This document shows positions 17,231 to 23,823 of a stretch of 30,046 nucleotides of DNA, one piece after another (within the stretch, counting starts at the first letter, position 1; each line of letters begins with the position of its first letter). Below the pieces are notes generated by a model that did no database searches, was not told the DNA's origin, and worked only from the letters and a program-made list of their open reading frames with translations. Source of the stretch: Polyangiaceae bacterium (GTDB taxonomy: Bacteria; Myxococcota; Polyangia; Polyangiales; Polyangiaceae); the NCBI GenBank assembly GCA_025936205.1, contig JAICTU010000035.1, positions 1 to 30,046 on the forward strand. The letters run 5' to 3'. The translations under genes and the position numbers were made by a program.

Positions 17231-18517
17231 ATGCGCGCGATGGTTTCGGTGTTCGGGGTGCGGGGTGTCCCCGGGTTGTTGCGGGCGCTGGCGCTGGGGC
17301 TGCTGGCAGCTTGCTCGGGTTCCACGGCGAACGCGCCAGCGAAGACAGCCAAGAGCCCCGGCAACGAAACTGCGGCCGAGGCAGAACCGACGCGCACACC
17401 CGCTGGCCCTGCCATGGCAGGCGCCGCGGCGAGCGCTTATGCCGCCGGCATGGAGGCCTTCAAGAGCGGCGACCTGGACGGTGCCAGCCAGCAGTTCACC
17501 AAGGCGATCCAGAGCGATCCGCGGGCCTACCCGGCCCACGTGGCGCTCGGCGTGGTGCAGGAGCGGCGCGGCGAGATGGCGCGCGCGCTCGAGTCCTACA
17601 ACGCGGCACTGGCGGTGGCTGGAGACTTTGGTCCCGCGATCCAGGCCAAGGTGCACCTGCTCCTGGCCATGGGCCGCGCCTCGGACGCCGACACCTTCGT
17701 GCGGGGCCTGGCGGCGAAGTTTCCCGACAGCGCGGCGGTGCTGGCCGGGCAGGCTGAGGTCGCATCGGCGCGGGGCGACTCGCCGTCGGCGCAAGAACTG
17801 GCGCAGCGAGCGCTCAAGAAGGACCCCGACTATCGGCCGGCAATGGTCACGCTGGCTCGGGATCACTACCGATCACGGCGGCTGGATCTCGCGCTGTATA
17901 CGCTGACGGCCATCCTGGACGGCTATGGTCCCGAGAACCCGCCGCGCGACAAGAACAACGCAGACGCCCACATGTTGCGCGCGCTGATCTTGAAGGAGCA
18001 GGGGAAGCGCAAGGCAGCGATCGAAGAACTGGGCAATGTGCTGACGCTACGTCCGGACCTGGTCGAGGCGCGGCTGCATCTGGCCACGTTCATGCTGGAA
18101 GCCGGCAACGCCGCGGAGGCGCGTCCGCTCCTGGAGGATGCGCTCAAGTACGATCCATCCAACGTGCTCGTGCACCTGAACCTGGGCGACGCCTACCGCC
18201 TGCTCGGTAAACCGAAGGACGCGCTCGATCACCTGACCTGGGTTTCACGCAAGGATCCCTCGATGGCCCAGGCCGCGTACAACCAGGGCCTGGTCTATCT
18301 CTTCTCGGCGAGCGTTCCGGGCGTGACGGAGGAGCAGGCCGTCGCTCGTGCGATCGAATCGTTCGAACATTTCAAGAAGCTAGAGCCGCGCGCCGCTCGG
18401 GGTGCGGGGGATGACGTGGACGAGTTGATCGCGCGCGCGCGCAACAAGAAGGCCATCATGGATGCGATGAAACAGACCGCCACGCCCGCCGCCCCGGCCC
18501 CAGGAGGAAGCGGATGA
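17231..18517 (+). CDS. TPR lipoprotein, GltE/NfsE-like by position
   Basis: This 428-residue product begins with a lipoprotein signal peptide; the lipobox LAAC places the acylated cysteine at residue 28. TPR repeats fill about 70-390: AYAAGMEAFKSGDLDGASQQFTKAI, AYPAHVALGVVQERRGEMARALESY, AHMLRALILKEQGKRKAAIEELGNVL, VEARLHLATFMLEAGNAAEARPLLEDAL and VLVHLNLGDAYRLLGKPKDALDHL. It is expected to sit at the outer-membrane inner leaflet and to bridge the periplasmic TPR proteins to outer-membrane parts. The ATG at 17231 is 4 bases after the preceding stop and has AAGGAG 8 bases upstream (17217-17222). The stop overlaps the next start (ATGA), so the genes are translationally coupled. Naming as GltE/NfsE rests on order and architecture only. 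Confidence 0.8.
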   Translation: MRAMVSVFGVRGVPGLLRALALGLLAACSGSTANAPAKTAKSPGNETAAEAEPTRTPAGPAMAGAAASAYAAGMEAFKSGDLDGASQQFTKAIQSDPRAYPAHVALGVVQERRGEMARALESYNAALAVAGDFGPAIQAKVHLLLAMGRASDADTFVRGLAAKFPDSAAVLAGQAEVASARGDSPSAQELAQRALKKDPDYRPAMVTLARDHYRSRRLDLALYTLTAILDGYGPENPPRDKNNADAHMLRALILKEQGKRKAAIEELGNVLTLRPDLVEARLHLATFMLEAGNAAEARPLLEDALKYDPSNVLVHLNLGDAYRLLGKPKDALDHLTWVSRKDPSMAQAAYNQGLVYLFSASVPGVTEEQAVARAIESFEHFKKLEPRAARGAGDDVDELIARARNKKAIMDAMKQTATPAAPAPGGSG

Positions 18518-18756
18518 GTCACTGGCACTGGCTGGCACTGCTGGCCGCGCTCAGCGCGAGCGCGCCGGCATTCGCTCAGAAATCGGGGAGCAAGAGCCGT
18601 GTCGTGACCATCAGCGAAGTCACGATTGTCGGGCGCATCCAGAAACCCATCGCCGCCGTGGATGTCAGCCGCATCCAGCCGAAGCTGACGCTGGCCGAGT
18701 TGCGCCAGCCGTTCCTGCAAAAGATCGAGGAAGCCATCTACCGTTCGCCATTTTGA
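18514..18756 (+). CDS. small secreted protein of the Glt/Nfs-like operon
   Basis: The 80-residue product has a signal peptide (1 to about 22, ending AFA|QK) and a mature part of only about 58 residues. The mature part holds a strand-rich element (VVTISEVTIVGRIQKP) and a helical end (LAELRQPFLQKIEEAIYRSPF). The pattern of a GRIQKP core and an FL..I...PF end is one I associate with small proteins next to AgmX/PglI genes in myxobacteria, from memory. Its ATG overlaps the lipoprotein stop by 4 bases and the upstream gene ends with an AGGAGG (about 18501-18506) that serves as its ribosome binding site. The position corresponds to the F slot of the Glt/Nfs order. Function is unknown; it might be a small adaptor in the periplasm. 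Confidence 0.75.
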   Translation: MSHWHWLALLAALSASAPAFAQKSGSKSRVVTISEVTIVGRIQKPIAAVDVSRIQPKLTLAELRQPFLQKIEEAIYRSPF

Positions 18757-18798
18757 GCGCAGGAGCGGAGCGGCAGTGACCCATGACCGGTCGAAAGC

Positions 18799-19251
18799 GT
18801 GACGTTGATCTGGACTGTGGCGTGCTTGTGCAGCGTCGCTGCGCTGCTTTTCTTCAGTTACCGGCGGCTGGCGACGTTGCGTCGCTGCGAGCGCTGGGCG
18901 GCGCCCCTGCTCGAGCGCGCGCGCCGGAGCGCGCCCGGCACCTCGAGCGAGGAGTTCGAGGAAGCGACCAGCGAGCTCCGCTGGCAGCTGAGAGCCCCGT
19001 CGCTGGTCCCGCGCGGCTGCGCGAAAGCGGCATTCTGGCTCGGCGCTGCGGCTGCCCTTATGCAAACAGCCCGGCAGCTCGGCGAGGGCGATGCGCGCGA
19101 TTGGGTCGCACCGGTCGTCAGCTTGGCCATTGGCTGCGCGGGAGCGCTGGGTTGCAGTTTCATCGGGCGCACGGCCGAGACCGAGGCACGGCGGCTCCGC
19201 GAAGCATGGAACGCTCTTATCCGTCGATCGACCCGGGACGTCAGGACCTAG
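18799..19251 (+). CDS. small three-helix membrane protein, possibly degenerate TolQ/MotA-like
   Basis: The 150-residue product starts at GTG 18799, the only possible start because an in-frame stop lies at 18784. It has a membrane helix at about 2-20, a cytoplasmic basic segment, and two further hydrophobic helices at about 72-92 and 108-132, followed by a charged helix (TAETEARRLREAWNALIRRS). Order and spacing recall the last two helices and C-terminal helix of TolQ/ExbB/MotA proteins, the family of the AglR motor subunit that drives Glt and Nfs, but the key conserved residues are not obvious and the protein is shorter (AglR/TolQ about 230 aa). Treat the link as a hypothesis. The ribosome binding site is weak. 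A competing frame (18783-19340) is Arg-rich and has no protein-like character. Confidence 0.6.
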   Translation: MTLIWTVACLCSVAALLFFSYRRLATLRRCERWAAPLLERARRSAPGTSSEEFEEATSELRWQLRAPSLVPRGCAKAAFWLGAAAALMQTARQLGEGDARDWVAPVVSLAIGCAGALGCSFIGRTAETEARRLREAWNALIRRSTRDVRT

Positions 19252-19336
19252 AGCTTGGGGCCAGATTCATGGACGTTGCAGGAACCGCCAGCTACGCTGA
19301 GTCCACTCTGGGTGAAAGAGCACTGAGAGCACACGC

Positions 19337-20764
19337 ATGACGCAGCAGTCGCCGTTGTCGTCGAACACCGAAGGAGCGGGCTCGGGACCCCAGCCAGCAG
19401 GCAACATGACCGCCGTGATGCGGGCGGTCGCCAGCAGCGGCCCGAAGGTGCTGCGGATCGGCTTGATTCAGGGCGGGCGCGTCGTCGAAGAGCGCATCAT
19501 CAAGCAGCGCACCAGCGTCACCATAGGTCCGAACGAAAAGAACATGTTCGTGATCCCGGGTGGCGAGCTGCCCGCCAGTTTCCGGCTCTTCGAGCTGGTC
19601 GGGAGCGACTATCATCTGAACTTTACGCCCTCGATGAAGGGCCGTTTGGCCCTGCCAACGGGGCTCTCCGATCTGAACAACTTGCGCGGACAGGCGCGCG
19701 CGAGCGGGCAGGGCGGTCACCAGATCCAGCTGACCGAGGATTCGCGCGGCAAGGTGGTGGTCGGAGACACCACGTTCTTGTTCCAGTTTGTTGCGCCGCC
19801 GCCGATTCAACCGCGGCCGCAGCTGCCGGTATCGGTCACGCGTGGCGCTGCGTCCGTCGATTGGCCCACGACGGTCATCGCCGCCTTCTCGTTCCTGGTG
19901 CATTTCTGCGCCATCGGCTCGATCTACTCCGACTGGCTCGACCCGGTCGTCGATTACGACGTCAACGTCAGCGGGCTCGTGGAGTCGGTGAAGTCGCTGC
20001 CAGCGCCGCCCCCCGTGGAAGAGCCCGAGCAGCCCGCGCCCGAGGAAAAGAAGGCGCAGGACGCCCCCAAGGCAGAGGCGCCCAAGCAGGCGGTGAAGGC
20101 TGCTCCAACGCCCGCAGGCAAAGAGCACGTCAGCAAAGCTCAGGCAGCCGCCATCAGCAACGAGCTCGCTTCGCTCGAGATGGCCACACTCGCGGCCCTG
20201 TCCGGTGTCGGTCCGGCGACAGCGAACGTGCTGCGCAGCGGCGAGGTCCCCACCAGCGCCCTGGATGCGGCGGCCGCCTCGGAAGCTGGCGTGTCGGCAG
20301 CAGGCGGCAGCGGCTTGAAGCTCGGCGGCGCCGGCGGCACGGTGCGCCCGGGTGCAGCTGGCGGTGGATTGGCGAGCATCGGTGCCACGGGTAAGAGCGG
20401 CGGCGCCGGCAGTGGTACGACCCAGCAAGTCAAAGGGCCCCACGGCAGCGCCAACATGGGTGATGCTGCCGTCGCGGGTGGCTCGGTCAGCGATGCCAGC
20501 CGGGTCGTGGCACAAATGCGCGCCGGCTTCCGCGCCTGTTACAACCGCGGCCTCGCCGAGAACCCGGACATCGAAGGCAAGATTCAGCTCAACATCCGCG
20601 TAGGCCCGACAGGGCAGGTCGCCGGCGTCACGGCAACGAAGACGGGCAACCTGCCCGACTCCGTCGTGGAATGCGTGAAATCCCGCGCGAATTCGGCCAA
20701 TTTCTCGGCACCTCAGGGCGGTGCCGCGGTGGTGCAGGTGCCTGTATCTTTCGTGAAACAGTAG
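19337..20764 (+). CDS. AgmX/PglI C-terminal domain protein, GltG/NfsG-like
   Basis: This 475-residue protein spans the inner membrane once. The cytoplasmic N-terminus (about 25-165) has a beta-rich domain resembling a degenerate FHA domain (RIGLIQGGRVVEERII, TIGPNEKNMFVI, FRLFELVGSDYHLNF). A membrane helix follows at about 175-195 (TTVIAAFSFLVHFCAIGSIYS), then a Pro/Glu/Lys-rich periplasmic spacer (about 215-265) and a Gly/Ala-rich linker. The C-terminal AgmX/PglI TonB-like domain is at about 385-475: VVAQMRAGFRACYNRGL, GKIQLNIRVGPTGQVAGV, a cysteine near VVECVKS, and a final VQVPVSFVKQ. M. xanthus GltG/PglI and NfsG share this layout; they are thought to transmit force or energy from the inner-membrane motor across the periplasm. 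ATG 19337 is preceded by GAGAG. It is the last gene of the operon. Confidence 0.85.
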   Translation: MTQQSPLSSNTEGAGSGPQPAGNMTAVMRAVASSGPKVLRIGLIQGGRVVEERIIKQRTSVTIGPNEKNMFVIPGGELPASFRLFELVGSDYHLNFTPSMKGRLALPTGLSDLNNLRGQARASGQGGHQIQLTEDSRGKVVVGDTTFLFQFVAPPPIQPRPQLPVSVTRGAASVDWPTTVIAAFSFLVHFCAIGSIYSDWLDPVVDYDVNVSGLVESVKSLPAPPPVEEPEQPAPEEKKAQDAPKAEAPKQAVKAAPTPAGKEHVSKAQAAAISNELASLEMATLAALSGVGPATANVLRSGEVPTSALDAAAASEAGVSAAGGSGLKLGGAGGTVRPGAAGGGLASIGATGKSGGAGSGTTQQVKGPHGSANMGDAAVAGGSVSDASRVVAQMRAGFRACYNRGLAENPDIEGKIQLNIRVGPTGQVAGVTATKTGNLPDSVVECVKSRANSANFSAPQGGAAVVQVPVSFVKQ

Positions 20765-20987
20765 GGGCTGAGGTGGTCTTGGGCTGGCCCCTGAATGCGC
20801 GCTGCAATCACGGCATCCAAGCTGGATGCGCGCCCGGGCCAGGGGTGGTCAAAACGCCCAGCCTTCCGCTTCGCGTCGGTCTGCGCCACACCGACAAATG
20901 CTCAAAATCATTGAAGTTGTTTCTTTGACATCAGCAGGGCGCGAGATCAGACTAAAGGGCATGCAATTTTTGACGAGGGAAAGCAGC
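20765..20987. promoter_or_regulatory. intergenic region with candidate promoter
   Basis: The 223 bp after the AgmX/PglI gene include an unusually A/T-rich patch (about 20894-20930) with a perfect TTGACA at 20925-20930, upstream of the gene at 20988. No matching -10 hexamer lies 16-18 bases further, so a standard sigma-70 promoter is not established. A weak inverted repeat, AGGGGC at 20763-20768 and GCCCCT at 20787-20792, could be a termination signal for the upstream operon but has a long loop and no T tract. Confidence 0.3.
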
Positions 20988-21635
20988 ATGGGCCCGCGGG
21001 GGAAAGGTCGGCAAGCCGCGCGTGCTTCGCGGCGGCTGAGCACGTTCGCGCTGCTGGCCCTGACACTCGTGGCGGCCGGCGCCGGGATGCGCGAAGCGTT
21101 CGCGCAGAACACGAGCTCCGCTCCGCTACCCTCCGATCGTATGAGCGCCGCCGACCTCGGGCCCCCGCAAAACTCCGGCTCGGGCGAGGACAACCTTTCG
21201 CCCGATGAAATGCTCGCCAAGGCCAAGCAGTTCGTCGCCGGTATCGAGCAATCTTCGGGGTCCATTTCCCGCCAGCTGCAGGCGGCACGCAAAGAGCGCG
21301 ACGTGGTGCGCGTGCTGTGCCTGAACGACAAGCTCAACCAGGTGGACGTGGCGCTCGGCTCTGCGCAGGACCGGCTGGGCTCGCTGCGCACCGCAGCAGA
21401 GCGCGCCGATGTGGATCGCTCGAAGCACGAATACACGGTGCTCGAGGTGCTCAACGATCGCGTGCGAGTGCTCGTGAACGAGTCCAATCAGTGCGTGGGT
21501 GAGGAGACGGGGTTCATCGGTGAGGCCGAAGTGAGCGTCTCCGTCGATCCGAACCTGCCGAACGCCGACACCACGGGCAGCGCCGCCGCGAGCGCTCCTC
21601 CGCCTCCACCAAACATCAGCAGTCCCGTCGAGTAG
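20988..21635 (+). CDS. periplasmic two-cysteine coiled-coil protein
   Basis: The 215-residue product has a signal peptide (about 1-43, ending AFA|QN). A short disordered region follows, then a helical domain (about 75-170) with a leucine-rich coiled-coil pattern (GSISRQLQAARKERDVVRVLCLNDKLNQVDVALG, LRTAAERADVDRSKHEYTVLEVLNDRVRVL). The domain contains two cysteines, in VLCLNDKL and NQCVGEE, that could form a disulfide. A segment EAEVSVSVDPNLP and an Ala/Pro tail end the protein. I believe similar proteins occur beside polysaccharide export genes in myxobacteria (memory only). The ATG at 20988 is chosen because GAGGGA (20975-20980) is correctly placed and the signal peptide begins there; upstream in-frame starts at 20961 and 20901 are poorer. 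Function is unknown, but location between the Glt/Nfs-like operon and the export pair suggests an envelope role. Confidence 0.75.
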   Translation: MGPRGKGRQAARASRRLSTFALLALTLVAAGAGMREAFAQNTSSAPLPSDRMSAADLGPPQNSGSGEDNLSPDEMLAKAKQFVAGIEQSSGSISRQLQAARKERDVVRVLCLNDKLNQVDVALGSAQDRLGSLRTAAERADVDRSKHEYTVLEVLNDRVRVLVNESNQCVGEETGFIGEAEVSVSVDPNLPNADTTGSAAASAPPPPPNISSPVE

Positions 21636-21640
21636 TCGCC

Positions 21641-21664
21641 GCGGGTCAGCCCGCTTTCAGTTTT
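21641..21664 (+). terminator. intrinsic terminator
   Basis: A 5-bp all-GC stem (GCGGG paired with CCCGC, loop TCAG) at 21641-21654 is followed by TTTCAGTTTT. It lies 5 bp after the stop of the two-cysteine protein gene, so the downstream barrel/OPX pair probably has its own promoter or is reached only by read-through. Confidence 0.6.
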
Positions 21665-21718
21665 CACAGCCCACCTTCAGCTCCGCCGAGCTCGCGCGCG
21701 GAGCTTACTCTGTTACCG

Positions 21719-23107
21719 ATGCGCGTCTCATCTGCGATCTTTTTGCTCTCCGCTGTGGCGTTCGTTGCGCCGCGCGCGGGCGCGCAGACGCAGCCGTGGC
21801 TCGAAGATCGGCGTGTGGGCGGCGGCATCGGGGTGCGCACGGGCAACTTCGAGTTGCACCCGGCCATCGCGGGCGAGATGGGCTACGACTCGAACTTCTA
21901 TCAATCCGCGGGCAGAGTCAGCGCGCCCGGCAGCTTCGGCGTCGGCTTCTTCAACGAGCCCGATGTGGGCGTCGTGCGCTTTCGCGTCACGCCCTCGCTG
22001 ACGCTCAAGACGCTCGGCCCGCAGCGCAGCGACAGCGAGGAGGGCGGAACGACACCGCCCAAGGTCAACTTCAGCGCCGAAGCCTCCGGCAGCTACAACG
22101 AGCTGCGATCGACCGACTCCACCTATTCCGACTACGTCGCAGATGACCGCTTCTTCACGCTCGACCCGAACGCGAACGCGGAGTTCTTGCCGCAGCGGCC
22201 CTGGGGCGCGGCGCTCAACGCCGCGTACAGCCGTGAGGTGCAGCCCGTCAACGATCCGACGGCACCGCCGCGCGGGGGCCGAGACACGGTGCATGCGGGC
22301 GCAGCAGTCAACTGGCGCCCGGGGGGTGGAGTGCTCGAATGGAGTCTGGGCTATGACATGGCCTACATCGGCTTCGAGAGCCGCGACTTCTCCAATTTCG
22401 TGAGCGTCTCTCACACCGCCGCCCTGAAGGGGCGCTGGCTGTTCTTGCCGCGCACCGCGCTCCTCTATTCCGGGGAGTACGGCGTGTTGACCTACCCCGA
22501 CGGCGGGAACATCAAACCGCCGGGCTCACCGCTCAGCTCTCGCCTGGGCATCAACGGCTTGATCACAAACCACTTCGGCCTGCTTGCTGCCGCGGGTTGG
22601 AAGAGCATGTTCTTCAGCCGCAACGACAGCTTTGACAGTGTGGTCGGCAACGTGGAGCTCACCTGGTACCCGCTGCCGCGCCCGGATCTGGCGCCCGACG
22701 CGGCGACGGTGGGCCTGTCTGCGATCAGCGTCGGCTACCGGCGAGACGCTACCGCGTCCTACCTTGGAAACTACGCGCAATCTGACGGCGGCTACGCCAA
22801 GACGTCGCTCTTTCTGGCGGGCATGTTCCTGGTGACACTGGAGGGCTCCGTCGACCATCTGCAGCGACCCGCCAGCTACTTCTCCAGCGGGGCGGTGCAG
22901 TCGTCGCCCTATTCGGAGAACCGAGTCAACGTCACCGGCTTCGCTGAGTACAGAACGAGCGATACCTTCGGCATCAACACCACCCTGCGTTACAGCGCCA
23001 ACATCACCGATCAGATCATACCGGTGAGCGAGTCCCCGGCGGACGGCTTCGATGATCTCGGTTTTAATCGCTTCGAAGCTTGGGTCGGCGTACGCTACTT
23101 CCTATGA
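21719..23107 (+). CDS. outer-membrane beta-barrel porin, partner of OPX protein
   Basis: The 462-residue protein has a signal peptide (about 1-23, AGA|QT) and then almost continuous beta-strand pattern. Examples are ELHPAIAGEMGYDSNFYQ, VVRFRVTPSLTLKTL, VNFSAEASGSYNEL, GVLEWSLGYDMAYIGF, AALKGRWLFLPRTALLYSGEYG, NVELTWYPL, AISVGYRR and RFEAWVGVRYFL. The number of strands is about 16-18 and the near-terminal Phe fits a BAM substrate. It overlaps the OPX lipoprotein gene by 4 bases (ATGA). That arrangement and size fit the porin partners reported for short OPX proteins lacking their own outer-membrane helix. A role as a Glt/Nfs-type barrel (GltA/B/H) is the main alternative. An inverted repeat (GCTCCGC at 21680-21686 with GCGGAGC at 21698-21704) sits just before the start and may affect translation; the ribosome binding site is weak. 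Confidence 0.8.
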   Translation: MRVSSAIFLLSAVAFVAPRAGAQTQPWLEDRRVGGGIGVRTGNFELHPAIAGEMGYDSNFYQSAGRVSAPGSFGVGFFNEPDVGVVRFRVTPSLTLKTLGPQRSDSEEGGTTPPKVNFSAEASGSYNELRSTDSTYSDYVADDRFFTLDPNANAEFLPQRPWGAALNAAYSREVQPVNDPTAPPRGGRDTVHAGAAVNWRPGGGVLEWSLGYDMAYIGFESRDFSNFVSVSHTAALKGRWLFLPRTALLYSGEYGVLTYPDGGNIKPPGSPLSSRLGINGLITNHFGLLAAAGWKSMFFSRNDSFDSVVGNVELTWYPLPRPDLAPDAATVGLSAISVGYRRDATASYLGNYAQSDGGYAKTSLFLAGMFLVTLEGSVDHLQRPASYFSSGAVQSSPYSENRVNVTGFAEYRTSDTFGINTTLRYSANITDQIIPVSESPADGFDDLGFNRFEAWVGVRYFL

Positions 23108-23763
23108 CATCTGAGTCCGTCGCCGCAGGGCTGCCGGCTTCGTTGCCAGCCCGCGTGCGGCGAGCCCTCGAGCTCACGGCCTTGTTGTTCTGCGCCTGGC
23201 TGGCGGCGTTTTGCGCGGGCTGTGGCCCGAAGGTGGACAATTCGCGGGTCAAGCTGCCGCAGCCGGTGGAGAGCACCACGCTCGGTCCTGGCGATCTCTT
23301 CACGCTGGAGGTCGTGGGAGAGAAAGACCTGCCGAAGGAGTTCCAGATAGCGTCCGATGGTACCGTGGATTTCCCTTATGTGCACCGCATGGAGGTGCAG
23401 GGGCTGGAACCACAGGAGCTCGCCCGCACGGTCCGCGAGCGGCTGATCGAATTGCGCATCCTGACCGATCCCAGCGTGATCGTCTCGGTCAAGGAATACA
23501 ACAGCAAGCGCGTCACCGTACTCGGCGAGGTGAAGAAGCCGGGCAGCTTTCCGCTGCGCCCAGGGATGACCCTGGTACAGGCGATCAGCGATGCGGGCGG
23601 ACTGAGCGCGATTGCGAACGGTGACCGCGTGAATCTCACGCGCAAGGAAAAGGGCTCCGCCACGACCGTCGTGCTCAGCTTCGACTCCATCACCTCCGGT
23701 AAGTCTCCGGATCTTCCATTGCAGGCCGGCGACCAGATCTTCGTCAACGAGCGCGTGTTCTGA
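23104..23763 (+). CDS. short polysaccharide export (OPX/Wza-like) lipoprotein
   Basis: This 219-residue product has a lipoprotein-type signal with the acylated cysteine at about residue 40 (FCAGC). A polysaccharide export (PES) domain is at about 60-135, with the opening LGPGDLFTLEVVGEKDLP and SDGTVDFPYVHRMEVQGL. One SLBB domain follows at about 138-200 (VTVLGEVKKPGSFPLRPGMTLVQAISDAGGL). It ends soon after the GDQIFVNE element, with no C-terminal amphipathic helix like that of Wza, so it cannot form an outer-membrane pore alone. It should guide a polymer through the periplasm to the barrel encoded immediately upstream. The ATG at 23104 overlaps the barrel stop (ATGA); an earlier frame start at 23080 would lie within the barrel gene. 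No Wzc, Wzx/Wzy or glycosyltransferase gene is nearby. Confidence 0.9.
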   Translation: MTSESVAAGLPASLPARVRRALELTALLFCAWLAAFCAGCGPKVDNSRVKLPQPVESTTLGPGDLFTLEVVGEKDLPKEFQIASDGTVDFPYVHRMEVQGLEPQELARTVRERLIELRILTDPSVIVSVKEYNSKRVTVLGEVKKPGSFPLRPGMTLVQAISDAGGLSAIANGDRVNLTRKEKGSATTVVLSFDSITSGKSPDLPLQAGDQIFVNERVF

Positions 23764-23764
23764 G

Positions 23765-23780
23765 GGCGGCTGAAGCCGCC
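23765..23780 (+). terminator. hairpin after the OPX gene
   Basis: A perfect 6-bp stem, GGCGGC/GCCGCC with loop TGAA, starts directly after the OPX stop codon. The following GGGTGGTTGT is only weakly T-rich, so termination may be partial, but its position between the OPX gene and maf fits a transcription unit end. Confidence 0.55.
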
Positions 23781-23823
23781 GGGTGGTTGTGCGCGCGCGC
23801 GGACCAGTGTACGGCTCGGCGCC

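Noticed and set aside
18783..19340. ATG-started 185-codon plus frame as alternative to the GTG-started membrane protein
   Set aside because: Arg- and Ala-rich without domains, whereas the 18799 frame has three clean membrane helices. The better start codon alone is not enough.
19292..20515. 407-codon minus-strand frame
   Set aside because: Antisense to the AgmX/PglI gene, which has a clear domain order.
21680..21704. Second terminator before the beta-barrel gene
   Set aside because: A 7-bp stem with an 11-base loop exists, but no T tract follows and it sits in the leader of the next gene, so it may affect translation instead.
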